Shown here one piece after another: positions 1 through 7,347 of a stretch of DNA of 14,585 bases. The stretch's first letter is position 1, and the number at the start of each line of letters is the position of its first letter. The stretch covers positions 1 through 14,585 of the forward strand of contig VBPR01000205.1 of assembly GCA_005877345.1 (NCBI GenBank). The letters are read 5' to 3'. The notes below the pieces were generated by a model. That model had not been told where the DNA came from. It made no database searches and saw nothing but the letters and a program-made list of their open reading frames with translations. Source of the stretch: Nitrososphaerota archaeon (GTDB taxonomy: Archaea > Thermoproteota > Nitrososphaeria > Nitrososphaerales > Nitrososphaeraceae). A program made the translations under genes and the position numbers.

Positions 1-408
1 CCCACCAGAATATTTCTTTACTTGGTCGTTTTTTCTCTCTTCCAATCCCACTAATTTTAAAACTTCAGAAATTCTTCTTTCTCTAATCTTACCAGGTATC
101 CCGTAGAGTAACGCATGAACTTTAAGATTTTCATATCCTGTAAGCATATCATCACTACTTGGTGCTTGAAAAACGACACCTATACTTCCTCTTACTTTAG
201 TAGCATCGTGTAAAACATCAAAACCATTTACAATAGCCCCACCCTCTGTTGGCTTTAGTAGTGTAGCAAGTATATGGATAAGGGTTGTCTTTCCCGCACC
301 GTTTGGACCTAAAAGTCCAAATATTTCATTTTCGTTAACCTCGAAACTCAAACCATTTAACGCATAGAAATCTCCGTACTTCTTGACAAGATTCTCTATA
401 ATTATCAA
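1..408 (-). CDS. ABC transporter ATP-binding protein (partial, 3' end off the left edge)
   Basis: ATPase subunit of an ABC transporter, driving transport across the membrane together with a permease that is not in this window. The visible 136 residues show the Walker A motif GPNGAGKT (about residues 34-41), the Q-loop glutamine (FQ, about 80-81) and the beginning of the signature (YSGG, 133-136), where the window ends. Walker B and the H-loop must lie to the left. The N-terminus (MIIIENLVKKYGDFYALNG) is typical of the DrrA/CcmA-like multidrug or ABC-2 export class, but the substrate cannot be told. The only start codon between the upstream in-frame stop and the conserved region is a TTG at 406-408, and a TATA-like box about 29 nt upstream fits a leaderless transcript starting there. 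The family call is firm; the DrrA-like subclass is an inference from general resemblance. Confidence 0.93.
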   Translation of the reverse strand, partial: MIIIENLVKKYGDFYALNGLSFEVNENEIFGLLGPNGAGKTTLIHILATLLKPTEGGAIVNGFDVLHDATKVRGSIGVVFQAPSSDDMLTGYENLKVHALLYGIPGKIRERRISEVLKLVGLEERKNDQVKKYSGG

Positions 409-432
409 GTAATCTAGATTGTTTCGTGACCC

Positions 433-442
433 ATTAAAATAT
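433..442 (-). promoter_or_regulatory. TATA-like box of the ABC ATPase gene
   Basis: On the minus strand the sequence is ATATTTTAAT, centred about 29 nt upstream of the TTG at 408. Archaeal TATA boxes lie about 25 nt before the transcription start, so the transcript would have almost no leader. No Shine-Dalgarno sequence is seen before the TTG, which agrees. Confidence 0.45.
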
Positions 443-499
443 CCTTAGTAATATTTTTCGCGTATTGACAAGTCATTTCCGTCAGAGCATCAAAACACG

Positions 500-1852
500 T
501 TAATTATATGGGAGGGTGGGCGTTAACTCTTCAAGATCTCTCACTACTTTTTTCAGTGGAACATTGTGGACTTTCCATACTATCAGTGTTTGTTCTGGAC
601 CTGTGCCTTTCTGTCCACCTCGTAGATCCTTGTAAGTATAGGTGCTGTCAATAGTAAATCCTCTGTCCTCAAATTCAGAACGATATTTATCTAAAAACCT
701 TGCAGGAACCATAAAGGTTCCTACTATGTCGTCCTTATTTTGAGATACAGTAGTTGCATTGTGCTGCTCCTGTGAGGATACAGTTATGGTACCCAGCATA
801 ACGAAATCGGGTACCTCTTTACTTACATCAGATTCCCAATATTGGTGAGTACCTGTCTCATTTAATCTAATCTCATTTGAAGTTGTGTTATATTTAAAAA
901 ATCGATTATCAAAAATCTTTTCTGAATTACTATCATTGAGACTAATTTTGTGTCTATGTCCTACATCTGCATTTAGCCATATAATACTCGTACCCTTCTC
1001 TATAATGGCATTTTGAGGTACGTATGGTTGATTGATTAATGGTAACTGATTCTTAGGTTGGTTGGTAGATTCATGTCCTTCGTTTGGAATTAATATTACA
1101 AGGTACTTTACACTAGAAGAAAATGTCATTTTCTTATCGGAGTAAATATTCTGAGCCTCTCCGTTATACGAGTCTGCTCTTGATGATGATAAGTTAGAGT
1201 GTGACGGTGGTAAATTCTTGTCATTTATTGTAGTATTCACGAGGTTATGTGATTGGATAGATCTCTCTGCTGCAAGATTGCCTATATCTAAAGACGCATT
1301 TTTCTCGACTCTTGAAATATTCCCAGTCCTGGGACTTCTATCATCTTGTTCTAAATCGTAAGCTTTAGTTCCCATAATGTTTATGGTGTCATACCTCAAC
1401 ATATCCATGGGATTTTTACAATCTATTTTAGCAGTTATCTTATTTGTTCCAATTTTAAGTTTGGCATAATCAGGGAAAAGTGCATATTTCCACTGCGAAA
1501 AATCATCGCCTCCATTAAATCCGATCGCAGAAGCTTTTTGATATGGTTTGACATCATTGACAATGACGAAGACCTGACAATCTGAAGATTGATTGTCAAC
1601 GGATCTGCCAGTTATGGTGAAATTATTAACTGCAATTGATACTTTGTCATCTAGTCTCGGAGTGTGAATTTTAACACCATGGCTAGTCGGTTTTTTTGTT
1701 GATGACTGTGAATAAGCCATAATAACATTTGAAATCATAATCGTCGAAAACAATAATGAGAGCCCAATTATCACTAACATTATTTTCCACATTTGATTTT
1801 TGATAGAACAGTGATAATGCATTCGAAAATAAAGATTCATGATGTAGTTCAT
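500..1852 (-). CDS. Exported/membrane-anchored protein with Ig-like and cupredoxin-like domains
   Basis: Predicted cell-surface protein of 450 residues. A hydrophobic segment at about 23-46 acts as a signal peptide or anchor. Residues about 58-148 form a beta-rich, Ig-like domain with two cysteines (C92, C145) that could form a disulfide. A Ser/Asn-rich linker with many N-glycosylation sequons follows (about 170-245). Residues about 247-359 resemble a cupredoxin (VPQNAIIEKGTSIIWLN, then GTHQYW and ending MLGTITV). A C-terminal 75-residue domain is unrecognised. The cupredoxin part keeps histidines (H299/H301, H336) and a methionine (M352) but has no cysteine where the type-1 copper ligand should be, so normal blue-copper electron transfer is unlikely. 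The ATG at 1852 is supported by an A+T-rich box near 1869-1880; M5, M11 and M21 are alternative starts. Exact function is unknown. Confidence 0.85.
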   Translation of the reverse strand: MNYIMNLYFRMHYHCSIKNQMWKIMLVIIGLSLLFSTIMISNVIMAYSQSSTKKPTSHGVKIHTPRLDDKVSIAVNNFTITGRSVDNQSSDCQVFVIVNDVKPYQKASAIGFNGGDDFSQWKYALFPDYAKLKIGTNKITAKIDCKNPMDMLRYDTINIMGTKAYDLEQDDRSPRTGNISRVEKNASLDIGNLAAERSIQSHNLVNTTINDKNLPPSHSNLSSSRADSYNGEAQNIYSDKKMTFSSSVKYLVILIPNEGHESTNQPKNQLPLINQPYVPQNAIIEKGTSIIWLNADVGHRHKISLNDSNSEKIFDNRFFKYNTTSNEIRLNETGTHQYWESDVSKEVPDFVMLGTITVSSQEQHNATTVSQNKDDIVGTFMVPARFLDKYRSEFEDRGFTIDSTYTYKDLRGGQKGTGPEQTLIVWKVHNVPLKKVVRDLEELTPTLPYN

Positions 1853-1865
1853 CTAACCTTAGATG
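1850..1865. repeat. Inverted repeat over the start codon of the cupredoxin-like gene
   Basis: CATCTAA-CC-TTAGATG is a perfect 7-bp inverted repeat with a 2-nt centre. It contains the ATG start (1850-1852 on the minus strand) and lies just downstream of the A+T-rich box at 1869-1880, where transcription should start. This is where archaeal repressors often bind, so an operator is possible. That role is inferred from position only. Confidence 0.4.
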
Positions 1866-2171
1866 TGGTTATTAATTATTATTGATTGCTAGGATTATTA
1901 ATAAAGTAATTTTGCTGATAATCCAATTTCTATTCTATATTACGTAATTCAGTTATTTTGGAATCATTATATTCTAGCAGAATATCATATGTGAAGCGTA
2001 TTTTCAGATACTATTGGATTGAGAATTTGAGCGTATTCTGATTATCTCCACTATAAATTTTCTCATGTTACTTTATTAAGAATCAAACTTCTCTTTGGTT
2101 TAAACTAATTGATTGTTGATAACATAGACCAGAGGCAATACTCTACATATACAGCAAACACTTTCAAATGT

Positions 2172-2294
2172 TTAGGGATCTGTATGTTCATCTTCAATTG
2201 TCATAATATAATTTCTCTGTTCTTTAGTGAAAGAACCGTTTATCTCAGATTCATCAATAGATTGACTATAAATAGTGTTATGTAAATTTAACAT
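2172..2294 (-). CDS. Tentative small protein, 40 aa (unsupported by family)
   Basis: An ATG-started frame of 40 codons ending in TAA. Its product is acidic and polar (core SFTKEQRNYIMTIEDEH), unlike the Ile/Phe/Lys-rich noise expected from A+T-rich spacer DNA. Against it: no Shine-Dalgarno sequence, no well-placed TATA box (nearest TATTAAAATTA lies only 10-20 nt upstream), and no recognised family. It lies head-to-head with the MPN gene. It could also be the remnant of a longer decayed gene or chance. Confidence 0.22.
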   Translation of the reverse strand: MLNLHNTIYSQSIDESEINGSFTKEQRNYIMTIEDEHTDP

Positions 2295-2301
2295 ATAATA
2301 G
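2291..2301 (+). promoter_or_regulatory. TATA box of the MPN protease gene
   Basis: ACATATAATAG is centred about 29 nt before the GTG at 2325. This spacing predicts a leaderless or nearly leaderless transcript and supports the GTG start, since no Shine-Dalgarno sequence precedes it. Confidence 0.5.
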
Positions 2302-2324
2302 TTAATTTTAATACTGGGAATTTC

Positions 2325-2747
2325 GTGATTATTATCGTGTTTTTTAGAAGGAAAAAGGAAGCAATTGAAGTAAGAAGAAGAATTGTATTGACGAAACAGA
2401 TTACAAATAGTGTTATAACTTACGCCAAGTCATGGCATCCAAATGAGGGAATATTGATTTTGCAAGGTAAAAAAGACAAAAATGTGATCAGAATAACGGG
2501 GTTGATTATTCCACCCTTCTCAACACATGGTCCTTATTATTCAGGCTTTCCTGTGTATGAACTTCCTTTTGACTTATCATACATTGGAACCGTTCATTCA
2601 CATCCAAGCCGATCCAATAAGCCATCATTAGAGGATTTGAATCATTTTTTTGGTCTAGTATCATTAATAATTTGTTATCCATATGAGGTTGAAGACATAG
2701 CGGCCTTTGATCGCAATGGAAATAATATAGATCTTGAAACTGAATAG
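2325..2747 (+). CDS. JAMM/MPN-domain zinc metalloprotease
   Basis: Zinc-dependent isopeptidase/peptidase of the JAB1/MPN/Mov34 (JAMM) family. Members remove ubiquitin-like modifiers, process ubiquitin-like sulfur carriers, or cut other isopeptide bonds; the substrate here is unknown. The full JAMM signature is present: glutamate E41 (HPNEG), then H91-x-H93, S101 and D104 (HxH-x7-S-x2-D), giving the zinc ligands and catalytic acid. At 140 aa it is a minimal stand-alone MPN domain. The N-terminal 20 residues are basic and may be partly outside the true protein, because GTG at 2337 is an alternative to the GTG at 2325. The next gene follows after 40 nt but has its own TATA box, so co-transcription is uncertain. 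No ubiquitin-like protein, E1 or E2 is visible nearby. Confidence 0.9.
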   Translation: MIIIVFFRRKKEAIEVRRRIVLTKQITNSVITYAKSWHPNEGILILQGKKDKNVIRITGLIIPPFSTHGPYYSGFPVYELPFDLSYIGTVHSHPSRSNKPSLEDLNHFFGLVSLIICYPYEVEDIAAFDRNGNNIDLETE

Positions 2748-2763
2748 ATTTATTAACATATAT

Positions 2764-2773
2764 TTTATATAAA
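2764..2773 (+). promoter_or_regulatory. TATA box before the 106-aa gene
   Basis: TTTATATAAA, close to the archaeal consensus, is centred about 20 nt before the ATG at 2788 and about 23 nt before the next ATG at 2791. The transcript would start at or very near the start codon. It suggests this gene does not depend on read-through from the MPN gene. Confidence 0.6.
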
Positions 2774-2787
2774 AAAATATTATAGGA

Positions 2788-3108
2788 ATGATGCTTGAAA
2801 AATTAAGAGATAAGGCTTTCTATCAAAATACGATTGATGTCTGGATAGCCTTCTGTGAAGAGAGAGGGATTGATTGGTACAACATTGATGGATACCGTTC
2901 TTTCATAAATTTTCTGAATTCGAATGGATTGAAAATGCAAAAATTTCCTCTTTGTATCAAGGAATCTGGGGGCCTCTACGAGAGGGGAAAAGAAAAGGGC
3001 AAGTTTTTAGAGGAGTTGTCTCATTATTCTGATGATGATTCTTCTGCCTATACCTTAAAGCTGAGTGGCGAGGCAATCAATAGGATCCGTAGTTTTCACA
3101 TAGATTAA
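2788..3108 (+). CDS. Conserved-looking hypothetical protein, 106 aa
   Basis: I do not recognise a family. The protein is soluble and mostly alpha-helical in appearance, with no signal peptide, no membrane segment, and two cysteines (in AFCEERG and PLCIKES) that are not arranged as a metal site. Its composition is that of a real protein rather than translated spacer, and the strong TATA box directly upstream supports expression. The ATG at 2788 is followed at once by a second ATG (2791), and either may be used. It lies 40 nt downstream of the MPN protease gene on the same strand, so a functional link is possible but unproven. Confidence 0.7.
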   Translation: MMLEKLRDKAFYQNTIDVWIAFCEERGIDWYNIDGYRSFINFLNSNGLKMQKFPLCIKESGGLYERGKEKGKFLEELSHYSDDDSSAYTLKLSGEAINRIRSFHID

Positions 3109-3283
3109 AAGCCATATCGATAATGTTCTCTCCAAAATTGGTGGATTGCATAAATGTTCGTAGAACGAGTTACTAAAGTGAATATTATCTACATCATTTG
3201 AAGTTCCGGTAAAGTATTAAAATCTTTAATTTTTATGTATCGTCGATGACTTAGATGTATATAATATGAAATTATTGAAATTA

Positions 3284-4435
3284 TTATTTTTGGATTCTAA
3301 AGTTTGTGTCCATATTCGATGAGATATACCCTGGTGCACTGGCATTCACACTCACTATAGAATTTCCTACTTTTGCATTTTTTGGTATATTTAATGATAC
3401 ATTGACACTGTTATTATTCATTGAAAATTTCTTTATGACTTTTTTTGACGAATCCATTATCTTTCCTTTTATTGTCGCATTGTTTATCTTATGATCAGAC
3501 TTGCCATCAAACAGATCAATCTTTATGATCTGCTCTTCACCTTTAGCAACAGGATTTTTATCTATTAAAGTTTGAATTACTAGATTCCTTTGTTTAGGCT
3601 CAAGTTTACTGTTAATATTTTGTTCGGCACCCTCAACAAATTGATTGCTCATATTTATATCATTTCGTACATTATTTCCATCTCTAACAATAATATTAAC
3701 ATCATCTCTTGAAGTTATTCCCTTGTTATCAATGACTGTAAGTTCAAATGTAAGAGTAGTATCAGTTGAAACATTCGGAGCAACAAATGACCATATCGCG
3801 GTGTTTGCGCTTCCAATTGTAATATTGGGACTGGGAATTTGCCTCCACGCATAAGATAAAATGATACTATCCTTACTCGTACTGTTACTACCATTAAGTG
3901 TCACTGACGTACCCTCATAGACAGTTCTATCTTTTCCTGCGTCAGCAAATAATAGGGTTTTATCGGAAGTTGAAAAAAGGTTAGTCGAGTTTTGGTTAGA
4001 TTCTATTTCAAGAATTGACGGAGGTGTGGCACTTATCTGAAAATCATTATTTTGTATACTATTGTTATGAGCTGTATAAATTCCATTTAATTGATCATTA
4101 TTTGATTTGTCCAATTTCAATTCATTTGCCTTATTCTTCGGTGTAGCATGTTCGAAATTATAGATTGAGAAAAGATCGCTATTCTTTGAGGCTTGATTTA
4201 ATTTTACGCTCGGTTCTCTATTTGAGACACCCGACTCAATATCAGAAAAATTAGAATTATTAGACCCTGCTGTCGTGATATTCAAATTGCCAACTTCAAA
4301 ATGACTATTGTTAGGTGGAGAAATAATCTTACTACTGTTATTTTGTAAGTTAGCATAAGTATGTGTCGTTAAAATCATCAACAATATTGGCAATAGGCAT
4401 AATGCAACAAGTTTAGAGTATTTTGTATGATACAA
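3284..4435 (-). CDS. Exported protein with PKD domain and C-terminal Ig-like domain
   Basis: Predicted secreted or surface-attached protein of 383 residues, probably a structural or adhesive envelope component. Signal peptide at about 1-28 (hydrophobic core LVALCLLPILLMIL, then THTYA). Residues about 29-160 are Asn/Ser-rich, low in complexity and full of N-x-S/T sequons, consistent with a glycosylated stalk. Residues about 163-252 match a PKD/Ig-like domain (ADAGKDRTVYEGTSVTLNGS, then LSYAWRQ and LTFELTVIDNKG). Residues about 284-383 form a second beta-sandwich-like domain. No catalytic motif and no C-terminal membrane anchor is seen, so retention at the surface is unexplained. The start is a TTG at 4433-4435, with a TATA box at 4463-4470; an AGGA lies only 2 nt before the TTG, too close for normal use. 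Confidence 0.85.
   Translation of the reverse strand: MYHTKYSKLVALCLLPILLMILTTHTYANLQNNSSKIISPPNNSHFEVGNLNITTAGSNNSNFSDIESGVSNREPSVKLNQASKNSDLFSIYNFEHATPKNKANELKLDKSNNDQLNGIYTAHNNSIQNNDFQISATPPSILEIESNQNSTNLFSTSDKTLLFADAGKDRTVYEGTSVTLNGSNSTSKDSIILSYAWRQIPSPNITIGSANTAIWSFVAPNVSTDTTLTFELTVIDNKGITSRDDVNIIVRDGNNVRNDINMSNQFVEGAEQNINSKLEPKQRNLVIQTLIDKNPVAKGEEQIIKIDLFDGKSDHKINNATIKGKIMDSSKKVIKKFSMNNNSVNVSLNIPKNAKVGNSIVSVNASAPGYISSNMDTNFRIQK
4423..4435. repeat. Short palindrome over the start codon of the PKD-protein gene
   Basis: TTGTAT-G-ATACAA is a perfect 6-bp inverted repeat with a 1-nt centre that includes the TTG start codon (4433-4435, minus strand). It lies just downstream of the predicted transcription start. 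It is short enough to be chance in A+T-rich DNA. Confidence 0.3.
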
Positions 4436-4757
4436 TTCCTCAACAACTTGGTCTAAAAGAATCTATAAAAGGTCCGGTTGTAATTGAAGTTAAGTATTAA
4501 TTAAAAAACAGTAGACAACAACAAATTCAATAAAAAAATCTACAAGATGAGATATCCTAAATCTATGGCTATTTCATCTATAAGTCCATGATGTACGCAT
4601 CTTTAACCAATTCCAGTTAAATAAATGTAAATCAAGTCACAATATATAACATAATTAAACAATTGTGCGAAGTCATGATTAAATTTTGATGATACATATG
4701 TTGCACTTTTATGAACCTCTCAAGATTGGTTTGATCTTAAATCGGCATTGAAATTTG
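4436..4757. other. 322-bp intergenic region
   Basis: Spacer between two minus-strand genes. It holds the promoter of the PKD-protein gene at its left end and, at 4721-4738, a weak inverted repeat (AAGAT...ATCTT) 20-37 nt past the methyltransferase stop, which could mark its 3' end but has no T-tract. Only frames of about 14 codons are present. I see no RNA gene. Confidence 0.5.
4463..4470 (-). promoter_or_regulatory. TATA box of the PKD-protein gene
   Basis: TTTTATAG on the minus strand lies 28-35 nt upstream of the TTG at 4435. Transcription would start about 5 nt before the start codon. It is the best TATA match in this spacer. Confidence 0.45.
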
Positions 4758-5624
4758 CTATTTAGTCATATAATGCGATTGAATTTTTTGCCATTTTGCG
4801 ATCAGCGCATCGGGTCTAATATGTAATGATTCTCTATCTAGTCGCAACTTGGCCAAAGAAACGTACTCATTCATTAAATCTATACCCATATACCGTCTAG
4901 CAAAATTATGAGCTACCTTCGTAGTTTGCCCGCTACCATTAAAAGGATCAAGAATTATGTCACTTTTATACGAATAGAGCTTCATGAGGCGGTATGGAAT
5001 CTCTTCTGGAAATGGACATGGATGTTCGATATGTCCTGGAGGAACAGGTGCGATATGCCACACTGAATTTGCGATCTCTTTTGTAAATTCTTCATGTGTG
5101 GCGGGAAGAACTTCATGTCTGTTTGTTCTTCCGCTATTTACGTCCCCCTTTCTTAGAACGAGGATAAATTCATGCATTATATTAGCCCTAAAATATTTTG
5201 GATATGGATTAATTACAAATGATCCGTATCTATTGGTGCCGCCTGTTACTTTGTGCCATATAATCTCTTCATGAAGGTTCCAATTTCCAAAAGGTTGGAC
5301 TAACTTTGATAATAGCATATGAGGTAGTGGGATAATGGTACCATTTACAACTTCATTTCCAATGACTATACAACAGTAACCACCGTCTTTAGTTACTCTA
5401 TAAACTTGACTATTAAAAATTTGAACCATTTCATCGAGATACTCGGCTGTTTCTTTTCTTGCTTTTCCACGATAATATCCATTTTTCTCAATATGTGCTT
5501 CATAGTCTATAGCATTTCTATAAGGCGGAGAAGTAATTGTAAGTTGGATGAAATTTGTAGGTAGTTCTGAAAGAACTTTTCTACAATCTCCCTGAATTAT
5601 GGAATTTTGAAACTCGAGTAACAT
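4758..5624 (-). CDS. Site-specific DNA methyltransferase, N4-cytosine/N6-adenine type (beta class)
   Basis: S-adenosylmethionine-dependent methyltransferase acting on exocyclic amino groups of DNA bases. The catalytic motif IV TSPPY (residues 31-35) comes first and the AdoMet-binding motif I DPFNGSG (226-232) comes near the C-terminus. That order defines the beta class (N6_N4_Mtase domain). TSPPY, rather than DPPY, is more usual in N4-cytosine enzymes, but target base and site cannot be fixed from sequence. At 288 aa it has full family length. No restriction endonuclease, specificity subunit or Vsr nuclease is found on either side, so it looks solitary; such enzymes can act in epigenetic control or be leftovers of a restriction system. 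The ATG at 5624 places the conserved QGDC motif at residues 11-14, as is normal for the family. Confidence 0.93.
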   Translation of the reverse strand: MLLEFQNSIIQGDCRKVLSELPTNFIQLTITSPPYRNAIDYEAHIEKNGYYRGKARKETAEYLDEMVQIFNSQVYRVTKDGGYCCIVIGNEVVNGTIIPLPHMLLSKLVQPFGNWNLHEEIIWHKVTGGTNRYGSFVINPYPKYFRANIMHEFILVLRKGDVNSGRTNRHEVLPATHEEFTKEIANSVWHIAPVPPGHIEHPCPFPEEIPYRLMKLYSYKSDIILDPFNGSGQTTKVAHNFARRYMGIDLMNEYVSLAKLRLDRESLHIRPDALIAKWQKIQSHYMTK

Positions 5625-6282
5625 GGAATTATGTTTTCTTTATGTATCAATCCATATCCCTCATACTTAAAAAAAATAAACTTGATGATTAATTAAATTA
5701 ATAAAATTAACTAGTAACACTACTAGCTGTCAGGAACAATATTAAATTCTCGCACCTCATAAGGTAAAAAATTAACAAAATTTACGAACAATGGTTAGAG
5801 TAAATCTCCTCAAATGCTCAACAGATTTTACTAAATACAATCAAGAGATACTTGAATTCATCAGAATGCTTCCAATAAAAAATTAAACGATGACTAGGAA
5901 TCATTCACTTCATAATTGATAACAGCTGAAATTAGTGGATTAAGTGTAAAGTATAGTTTGGAATCGCGTAAGTCGACATCTTACGAAAACAAGTTTGCCA
6001 AATCTAATCATTAACTGTGGGGTTCTGGATTGGTTATATTTTGGTGTACCCACCAGTTGTATCAACGATCAGAATATTATGTTCTACATATATGAAAACG
6101 GTTTACTTCCCTTGTACGATTAATGATACGTCATACTGAGGTGTAAAATCCTATTTCAAAAAAAATCAAATTTCGCCAATGATAATTTGATACAAGTAGA
6201 TATCTCAAAAAACAATTTAGGTACAAATAATTGGAAAAGCTTTTCTATGTCTATCGATATATTAGCGCAATTAAATGTGATG
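5625..6282. other. 658-bp gene-poor region
   Basis: The longest gap in the window. It includes the promoter region of the methyltransferase gene and the 3' side of aroB'. A 31-aa frame on the plus strand (5791-5886, starting MVRVNLLKCSTDFTKYN) has AAGGT 30 nt upstream and an A+T-rich box, but no family. An open plus-strand frame without a good start runs from about 5950 to 6123. A 5-bp hairpin with loop TACC lies at 6042-6055 and a 12-bp palindrome at 6234-6245. The moderate G+C of 6000-6060 compared with its surroundings could indicate a decayed gene or an RNA, but I cannot name either. Confidence 0.5.
6234..6245. terminator. Palindrome downstream of aroB', possible 3'-end element
   Basis: GAAAAGCTTTTC is a perfect 12-bp palindrome lying 38 nt past the aroB' stop on the minus strand, giving a short T4 run. 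Archaeal termination depends mainly on T-tracts and not hairpins, so this is only a candidate. It could equally be a chance A+T-rich palindrome. Confidence 0.2.
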
Positions 6283-7347
6283 TTACTTTTCCAAAATAAA
6301 TTCATCAACCTGCATACCAAAATGTCTTCCGGATGAAGATTTGGTATAGGCTAAGACTTCATCACCGACTTTTAGGTCAGTGACAGATACGAGTTTGCTG
6401 TCTTTTGTAATTAACCTTATTGTCTCAGCATTCTGCAGGATTACAGATCCTTTAAAATCATCGATTTGAGCCTTTACCAATTTCATTGGTCTAGATTCTA
6501 TTTTTGATCGTCCAACAGTCGATTTTCTACTGGTGCCATCCTTACTTACCACGAGGATTTCCACACCCGCTTCCAGCTCGGACAAGTATTTTGTAGTTCC
6601 ATCTGACATAGTAGTATAGCAATGAACAGCACCAGCATTTACTCTAAATGGTCGCGGGGAGGTAAATGAAGAACCTACAGATTCGTTGTGTATAAGAAAC
6701 AAAAAATTTGATTTACTACCTATTAGCATGCCTTCACCCATAGTCATCATCGACACAGTGTCTACGCATACCCTCTCGCCCATCCCGACATCCTTTAACT
6801 CAAGTATCTTTGCATATTTTAGATTGAAAGTAGGATTTTCAAGCAAGTCGTGCGAATTCTCGACCTGACTCACATCGTCTGTTTCCAATATAACGCCATC
6901 AACACCAAGCTCTAGAACAGAGAACATAGTTCTAATTTCCTCTGAATTTTTTGTTGTTGTGTATATTTTTGTTCCCGTCTTTTGAAGTTTGGCTATCAGA
7001 TTCTCCAAAGGAATAATCTTCCAATCAATAGCCTCAACAATTACAAAATCTGCGCCATATTTGGAAGCAAGCACAATTTCTTCTAAATCTTCATTATTTG
7101 ATATCTTCTTCATATAACCTACACTCTTGTGAAGAATTTTCTTATTTTCCTTCAATGTATCCAATGTGTTGCATACAACAAAATCCGCATTATCAGAATC
7201 AAATATTGTTCTGAAGTTTTTGTTTGTGATTACCGAGGGGTCGCCATATATTAATGACACATTCGATACTTTGGATAAAAAATTATCAAGTTTCTCTCTT
7301 GGCACAAGCGGTTTTACTATGAGCTCTTTATTTTTTTGAACTGACAA
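6283..7347 (-). CDS. aroB': 3-dehydroquinate synthase II (archaeal type)
   Basis: Converts 2-amino-3,7-dideoxy-D-threo-hept-6-ulosonate to 3-dehydroquinate by NAD-dependent oxidative deamination and cyclisation, the second step of the archaeal shikimate entry route. The 354-residue length fits the family. The hallmark central segment is seen at about 188-242: VGMGERVCVDTVSM, then GEGMLIGS, then SPRPFRVNAGAVHCYT. The gene overlaps aroA' by 20 bp (7328-7347), so the two are translated from one message. The start codon is TTG at 7345-7347, with AAGGA a few nucleotides upstream inside aroA', consistent with translational coupling. The classical bacterial AroB (NAD-dependent DAHP cyclase) is unrelated. 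The call is firm. Confidence 0.97.
   Translation of the reverse strand: MSVQKNKELIVKPLVPREKLDNFLSKVSNVSLIYGDPSVITNKNFRTIFDSDNADFVVCNTLDTLKENKKILHKSVGYMKKISNNEDLEEIVLASKYGADFVIVEAIDWKIIPLENLIAKLQKTGTKIYTTTKNSEEIRTMFSVLELGVDGVILETDDVSQVENSHDLLENPTFNLKYAKILELKDVGMGERVCVDTVSMMTMGEGMLIGSKSNFLFLIHNESVGSSFTSPRPFRVNAGAVHCYTTMSDGTTKYLSELEAGVEILVVSKDGTSRKSTVGRSKIESRPMKLVKAQIDDFKGSVILQNAETIRLITKDSKLVSVTDLKVGDEVLAYTKSSSGRHFGMQVDEFILEK

Larger units (their letters stand above)
1853..2324. other. 472-bp intergenic region between divergent genes
   Basis: A+T-rich spacer holding the promoters of two divergent genes: an A+T-rich box near 1869-1880 for the minus-strand gene and ACATATAATAG (2291-2301) for the plus-strand MPN gene. 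It also contains a 40-codon minus-strand reading frame (2172-2294), listed separately as tentative. A 20-aa frame at 2004-2066 (-) is too short to support. I see no RNA gene, mobile element or tandem repeat here. Confidence 0.6.

Noticed and set aside
5620..5635. AACAT-N6-ATGTT over the methyltransferase start codon
   Set aside because: A 5-bp inverted repeat is expected by chance in A+T-rich DNA around many genes.
5880..5945. Possible C/D-box sRNA (CGATGA followed by CTGA)
   Set aside because: The C box has a mismatch and the D' box is missing; no guide match could be tested.
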